A DNA stretch of 7,837 bases from an uncultured Lachnospiraceae bacterium (lineage in GTDB: Bacteria > Bacillota > Clostridia > Lachnospirales > Lachnospiraceae). The notes under the pieces were generated by a model, which worked only from the letters and a program-made list of their open reading frames with translations, ran no database searches and was not told the origin of the DNA. This document shows, in pieces, positions 5,722 through 7,837 of the stretch; the stretch's first letter is position 1; each line of letters begins with the position of its first letter. The DNA lies in assembly GCA_910577655.1 (NCBI GenBank), contig CAJTOW010000157.1:1-7837 (forward strand), read 5' to 3'. The position numbers and the translations under genes were made by a program.

Positions 5722-5985
5722 TCATTCGTCCGTTACTTCCTCATTGTCATTGTCATCTTCACCGACGATCTTCACCTTGCCCTCATAAAGCTCCTCCACT
5801 GCCACAGACAAGGACTTCTTCTCCGGCGGCGCCATGACCAGGGCCTCTTCTCCGGCGATCAGCTGTCTGGCCCGCTTGGCCGTAGCCAGAACAATAGAAT
5901 AGCGGCTCTGCACCACCGGCTGCTCTCCCGGCTCCACATCGCTGTTGACGACATTGATCAGATCTGCATAAGATGGATGTAACAT
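5722..5985 (-). CDS. rpoZ: DNA-directed RNA polymerase subunit omega
   Basis: An 87-residue omega subunit, which assists folding and assembly of the beta-prime subunit into RNA polymerase. The core omega motif SRYSIVLATAKRARQL is at residues 27-42, preceded by MLHPSYADLINVVN, which is typical of clostridial omegas. The C-terminal part (KKSLSVAVEELYEGKV, 56-71) is also characteristic, and the protein ends in an acidic tail (76-87). AAAGGAG lies seven bases upstream of the ATG. Its place directly after gmk is conserved across many Firmicutes. The downstream gap carries a palindromic repeat pair and an intrinsic terminator, so the yicC-gmk-rpoZ transcript probably ends, at least partly, after this gene. 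Confidence 0.95.
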   Translation of the reverse strand: MLHPSYADLINVVNSDVEPGEQPVVQSRYSIVLATAKRARQLIAGEEALVMAPPEKKSLSVAVEELYEGKVKIVGEDDNDNEEVTDE

Positions 5986-6006
5986 AAAATTCTCCTTTCC
6001 AAAAGA

Positions 6007-6021
6007 GACAACCTGGTTGTC
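6007..6021. promoter_or_regulatory. 15-bp perfect palindrome in the gmk-rpoZ gap
   Basis: GACAACC-T-GGTTGTC is a perfect dyad with a single central base, located 21 bases upstream of the rpoZ start and just before its ribosome site. As DNA it could be a protein-binding site. As RNA its loop would be too small unless the inner pairs open. There is no T-tract, so it is not a terminator. Confidence 0.45.
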
Positions 6022-6046
6022 ATATCATAATCGTTTAGACCATACC

Positions 6047-6691
6047 TCACTTCTGCAAAACAGAGCTGTATGTATTGTTCAATTCTGCTTTTATGGCATC
6101 AATCAGCTCCTGGCTGCCAGAGGTGCTCCTGTGCTGGGACTGGATCAGATCATGCATCTCCTTTACGCAGATGTCCAGGTCATCATTCACCAGAATATAG
6201 TCATACCGGTCCATGCAGGCGGCTTCCTCCGCTGCCCTGCAAAGCCTCCCCCTGATCACATCTTCTGTCTCCGTCCCCCTGCTGCGCAGACGCCGCTCCA
6301 GCTCTGCCGCCGACGGCGGGGTCACAAACAGAAGCAGAGTGTCCGGGAACCGCTCCTTGACCTTCAAAGCGCCCTGGATCTCGATCTCCAGGATCACATC
6401 TTTCCCGGCTGCCATCTGCTCCAGCACATAGGCTCTGGGTGTCCCATAATAATTGCCCACATAGCGGGCATACTCAATCAACGCATCCTGGGCAATCAGC
6501 CCCTCAAATTCCTCCTTTGACAGGAAAAAATACTCCCGCCCGTGCTCCTCACCAGCTCTGGGACTTCTGGTGGTGGCAGAAATGGACAAAGCATACTGCT
6601 CTGGATGACTGGCCAGAAGTGCCTTCATCAGAGTCCCTTTTCCGGCTCCGGAAAAGCCGGAAACTACAGCCAAAATACCTTTCTGAGCCAT
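6047..6691 (-). CDS. gmk: Guanylate kinase
   Basis: A cytoplasmic nucleotide kinase that converts GMP and ATP to GDP and ADP, feeding GTP and (p)ppGpp pools. With the start at 6691 the protein has 214 residues, close to the usual 200-210. The P-loop GFSGAGKG is at residues 12-19. The GMP-binding signature ATTRSPRAGE is at 39-48, GREYFF at 51-56, EYARYVGNYYGTP at 73-85 and LEIEIQGA at 101-108, where many homologues read LEIDVQGA. The start at 6691 has GGGAGG eight bases upstream, and the family begins a few residues before the P-loop. A GTG at 6757 would add 22 residues without a ribosome site or family support. It follows yicC by 111 bases and precedes rpoZ by 61, a common Firmicutes arrangement. 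Confidence 0.96.
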   Translation of the reverse strand: MAQKGILAVVSGFSGAGKGTLMKALLASHPEQYALSISATTRSPRAGEEHGREYFFLSKEEFEGLIAQDALIEYARYVGNYYGTPRAYVLEQMAAGKDVILEIEIQGALKVKERFPDTLLLFVTPPSAAELERRLRSRGTETEDVIRGRLCRAAEEAACMDRYDYILVNDDLDICVKEMHDLIQSQHRSTSGSQELIDAIKAELNNTYSSVLQK

Positions 6692-6802
6692 GGTTCTACC
6701 CTCCCTGATATAATCGCGCGGTGCAGCTTTGGTTTTGGGGGCCAGTGCATTCCCCACTGTCCCTGCCGGTCCAGTGCTTTGGATCTGTTCCGCTGCCCTT
6801 AC

Positions 6803-7681
6803 CTATTCGATGTTCTGGATCTGTTCCCGCACTTTCTCAATCTCAGTCTTCAGTGCAATGGCATGTCCGGATATCTCCAGACTGGTGGATTTGCTTAATA
6901 TGGTGTTGGCTTCCCGGTTCATCTCCTGGGCGATAAAGTCCAGCTTGCGGCCCACACTGCCGCCCTGCTCCAGTTCTTTCCTGGTACCGTTGATATGGCT
7001 GCGCAGACGCACTGTCTCCTCATCCACACAGATTTTGTCTGCATAGATAACCACCTCCGCCGCGATCCGGGACTCGTCTATGGCAGCATTCTCCAGAAGC
7101 TCGGAAACCTTGTTCTCCAGTCTGGAACGGTACTCCTTAAGAACCTCCGGGGAGCGTTCCTCAATAAAATCAACCAGACTCTCCATATAGTCCAGCTTGC
7201 CCAGAAGATCTGCTTTCAGCTTCTCCCCCTCCAGGGTCCTGGCCTCCACAAAGCTTCTGGCCGCTTCCTCCACCACAGGGGAAAGCTGCTTCCACATGTG
7301 TTCTTCATCCTCCGGGGCCTGGGTCATGGTAAGTACCTCCGGCATCCTGGCCAGCACAGAAACCCGGACATCATTTTCGATTCCAAACCTCTCCTGCATC
7401 TTCTGGAAATAGTCCATATATTCGGAAGCCAGGGTACTGTTATACTTCAGGCAAAGCTTTTCTTCTGTATAGTCCTCATACGTAATATACACATCAATCT
7501 TCCCCCGCTGGATATAATCCTTTAAGAGATTGCGGATCGACGCCTCAAACAGATTGAACTTCTTCGGCATCTTGATCCCAAGATCCAGATACCGGTGGTT
7601 TACTGCCTTCATCTCAACGGAAATCCTGTATTCTTCCGTAGCACTTTCACACCGTCCAAAACCGGTCATACTCCTGATCAT
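6803..7681 (-). CDS. yicC: YicC/YloC family endoribonuclease
   Basis: A 292-residue protein that opens with MIRSMTGFGR, the family's diagnostic N-terminus. It continues with VEMKAVNHRYLDLGIKMP (about residues 22-39) and ends with the conserved C-terminal segment containing GRKLDFIAQEMNREANTILSK (about 247-267). The length fits the YicC/YloC family, whose E. coli and Bacillus members are described as RNases acting on RNA in the cytoplasm. The start at 7681 is chosen for three reasons: the family begins here, AAAGGAG lies 11 bases upstream with AGGA closer in, and the longer in-frame start at 7717 falls inside the -10 box of the promoter. It is the first gene of a leftward unit with gmk and rpoZ. 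The leader should be about 28 bases. The remA gene that often follows yicC is missing. Identification is firm; the substrate in this organism is not known. Confidence 0.95.
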   Translation of the reverse strand: MIRSMTGFGRCESATEEYRISVEMKAVNHRYLDLGIKMPKKFNLFEASIRNLLKDYIQRGKIDVYITYEDYTEEKLCLKYNSTLASEYMDYFQKMQERFGIENDVRVSVLARMPEVLTMTQAPEDEEHMWKQLSPVVEEAARSFVEARTLEGEKLKADLLGKLDYMESLVDFIEERSPEVLKEYRSRLENKVSELLENAAIDESRIAAEVVIYADKICVDEETVRLRSHINGTRKELEQGGSVGRKLDFIAQEMNREANTILSKSTSLEISGHAIALKTEIEKVREQIQNIE

Positions 7682-7715
7682 TTGTCCTGCTGCTCCTTTG
7701 CCATAGATAACTATC

Positions 7716-7744
7716 ATTATAGTTCATCTGGAAAAACAAGTCAA
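7716..7744 (-). promoter_or_regulatory. Sigma-A promoter of yicC-gmk-rpoZ
   Basis: TTGACT (7739-7744) and TATAAT (7716-7721) are separated by exactly 17 bases on the minus strand, close to the ideal housekeeping promoter. The transcript should start near 7709, about 28 bases before the yicC ATG at 7681. The alternative yicC start at 7717 falls within the -10 box, which excludes it from this transcript. Confidence 0.85.
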
Positions 7745-7750
7745 TACTGC

Positions 7751-7779
7751 TTGTAAAGGGAAAAATATTCTTGTATAAT
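7751..7779 (+). promoter_or_regulatory. Divergent sigma-A promoter for a gene beyond the right edge
   Basis: TTGTAA (7751-7756), a 17-base spacer and TATAAT (7774-7779) lie on the plus strand. Transcription would begin near 7786 and leave the window. The -35 box is only six bases from the -35 box of the yicC promoter. No coding region begins before the end of the window. Confidence 0.65.
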
Positions 7780-7783
7780 TACT

Positions 7784-7837
7784 GTTACAGTTCACGGGGC
7801 GGGGAAAACTGGACAAAAACAGACGTCAAGCTCGCTT
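7784..7837. repeat. Partial dispersed repeat and hairpin start at the right edge
   Basis: GTTACAGTTCACGGGG (7784-7799) is, in reverse complement, nearly the CCCC-n-TGAACTGTTAC core seen at 5669-5684. The last bases contain AAGC-TC-GCTT (7828-7837), the apparent centre of an inverted repeat preceded by AAAAACAGACGTC. If GACGTCTGTTTTT follows outside the window, this would be a long hairpin, but that cannot be seen here. Confidence 0.4.

Noticed and set aside
6047..6757. 236-residue form of gmk from a GTG
   Set aside because: There is no ribosome site, and the extra 22 residues do not match the family. The ATG at 6691 has GGGAGG at good spacing.
6780..6827. 12-bp direct repeat TGGATCTGTTCC at 6780-6791 and 6816-6827
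   Set aside because: Short and isolated, one copy in the yicC coding end and one just after the stop. Most likely a small local duplication or chance.
6803..7717. 304-residue form of yicC
   Set aside because: Its ATG lies within the -10 box of the yicC promoter, and the family begins at MIRSMTGFGR (7681).

Overview
The window looks like a chromosomal segment from an anaerobic, spore-forming member of the Firmicutes, most likely Lachnospiraceae (Clostridium cluster XIVa). Three things point there. The housekeeping order yicC-gmk-rpoZ-rimO-pgsA-cinA is typical of that group. The spore-associated pair DUF2953 plus YtfJ/GerW is present. Base composition, judged by eye, is moderately GC. All recognised genes lie on the minus strand, so they read from right to left. 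I see no phage, transposase, rRNA, tRNA or CRISPR, and no gene-free stretch longer than about 220 bases.

Right part (7837 to 5722): a strong sigma-A-type promoter (TTGACT, 17 bp, TATAAT) drives yicC (YicC/YloC family RNase), followed by gmk (guanylate kinase) and rpoZ (RNA polymerase omega). A second promoter of similar quality points the other way, with its -35 box only 6 bp from the yicC -35 box. It should serve a gene beyond the right edge. The small remA (DUF370) gene, often found between yicC and gmk in other Firmicutes, is absent.

Middle (5721 to 2387): a 219-bp gap holds two copies of a short palindromic repeat and an intrinsic terminator that ends 27 bases before rimO. Then come rimO (ribosomal protein S12 methylthiotransferase), pgsA (phosphatidylglycerophosphate synthase) and cinA, tightly packed (a 17-20 base overlap and a 1-base gap). 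They probably form one transcript whose level relative to rpoZ is set by the terminator.

Left part (2386 to 1): a spore-flavoured accessory block. It holds a small unrecognised protein of about 104 aa, a DUF2953 membrane-anchored protein with a degenerate 18-bp/6-residue repeat, ytfJ/gerW, and a 45-residue two-helix membrane protein. The gap before gerW is almost entirely four tandem copies of a ~51-bp unit. Each copy carries a near-consensus Shine-Dalgarno sequence preceded by a small hairpin. Three of the copies stay in frame with gerW, and one copy supplies an alternative, well-spaced ATG. This is the most unusual structure in the window. Short dispersed palindromes sharing a CCCC-n-TGAACtGTT core occur in the rpoZ-rimO gap, between cinA and the next gene, and (partly, in opposite orientation) at the right edge.

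The core genes are ordinary. The interest is in the intergenic repeats and in how they may shape expression of gerW and rimO.
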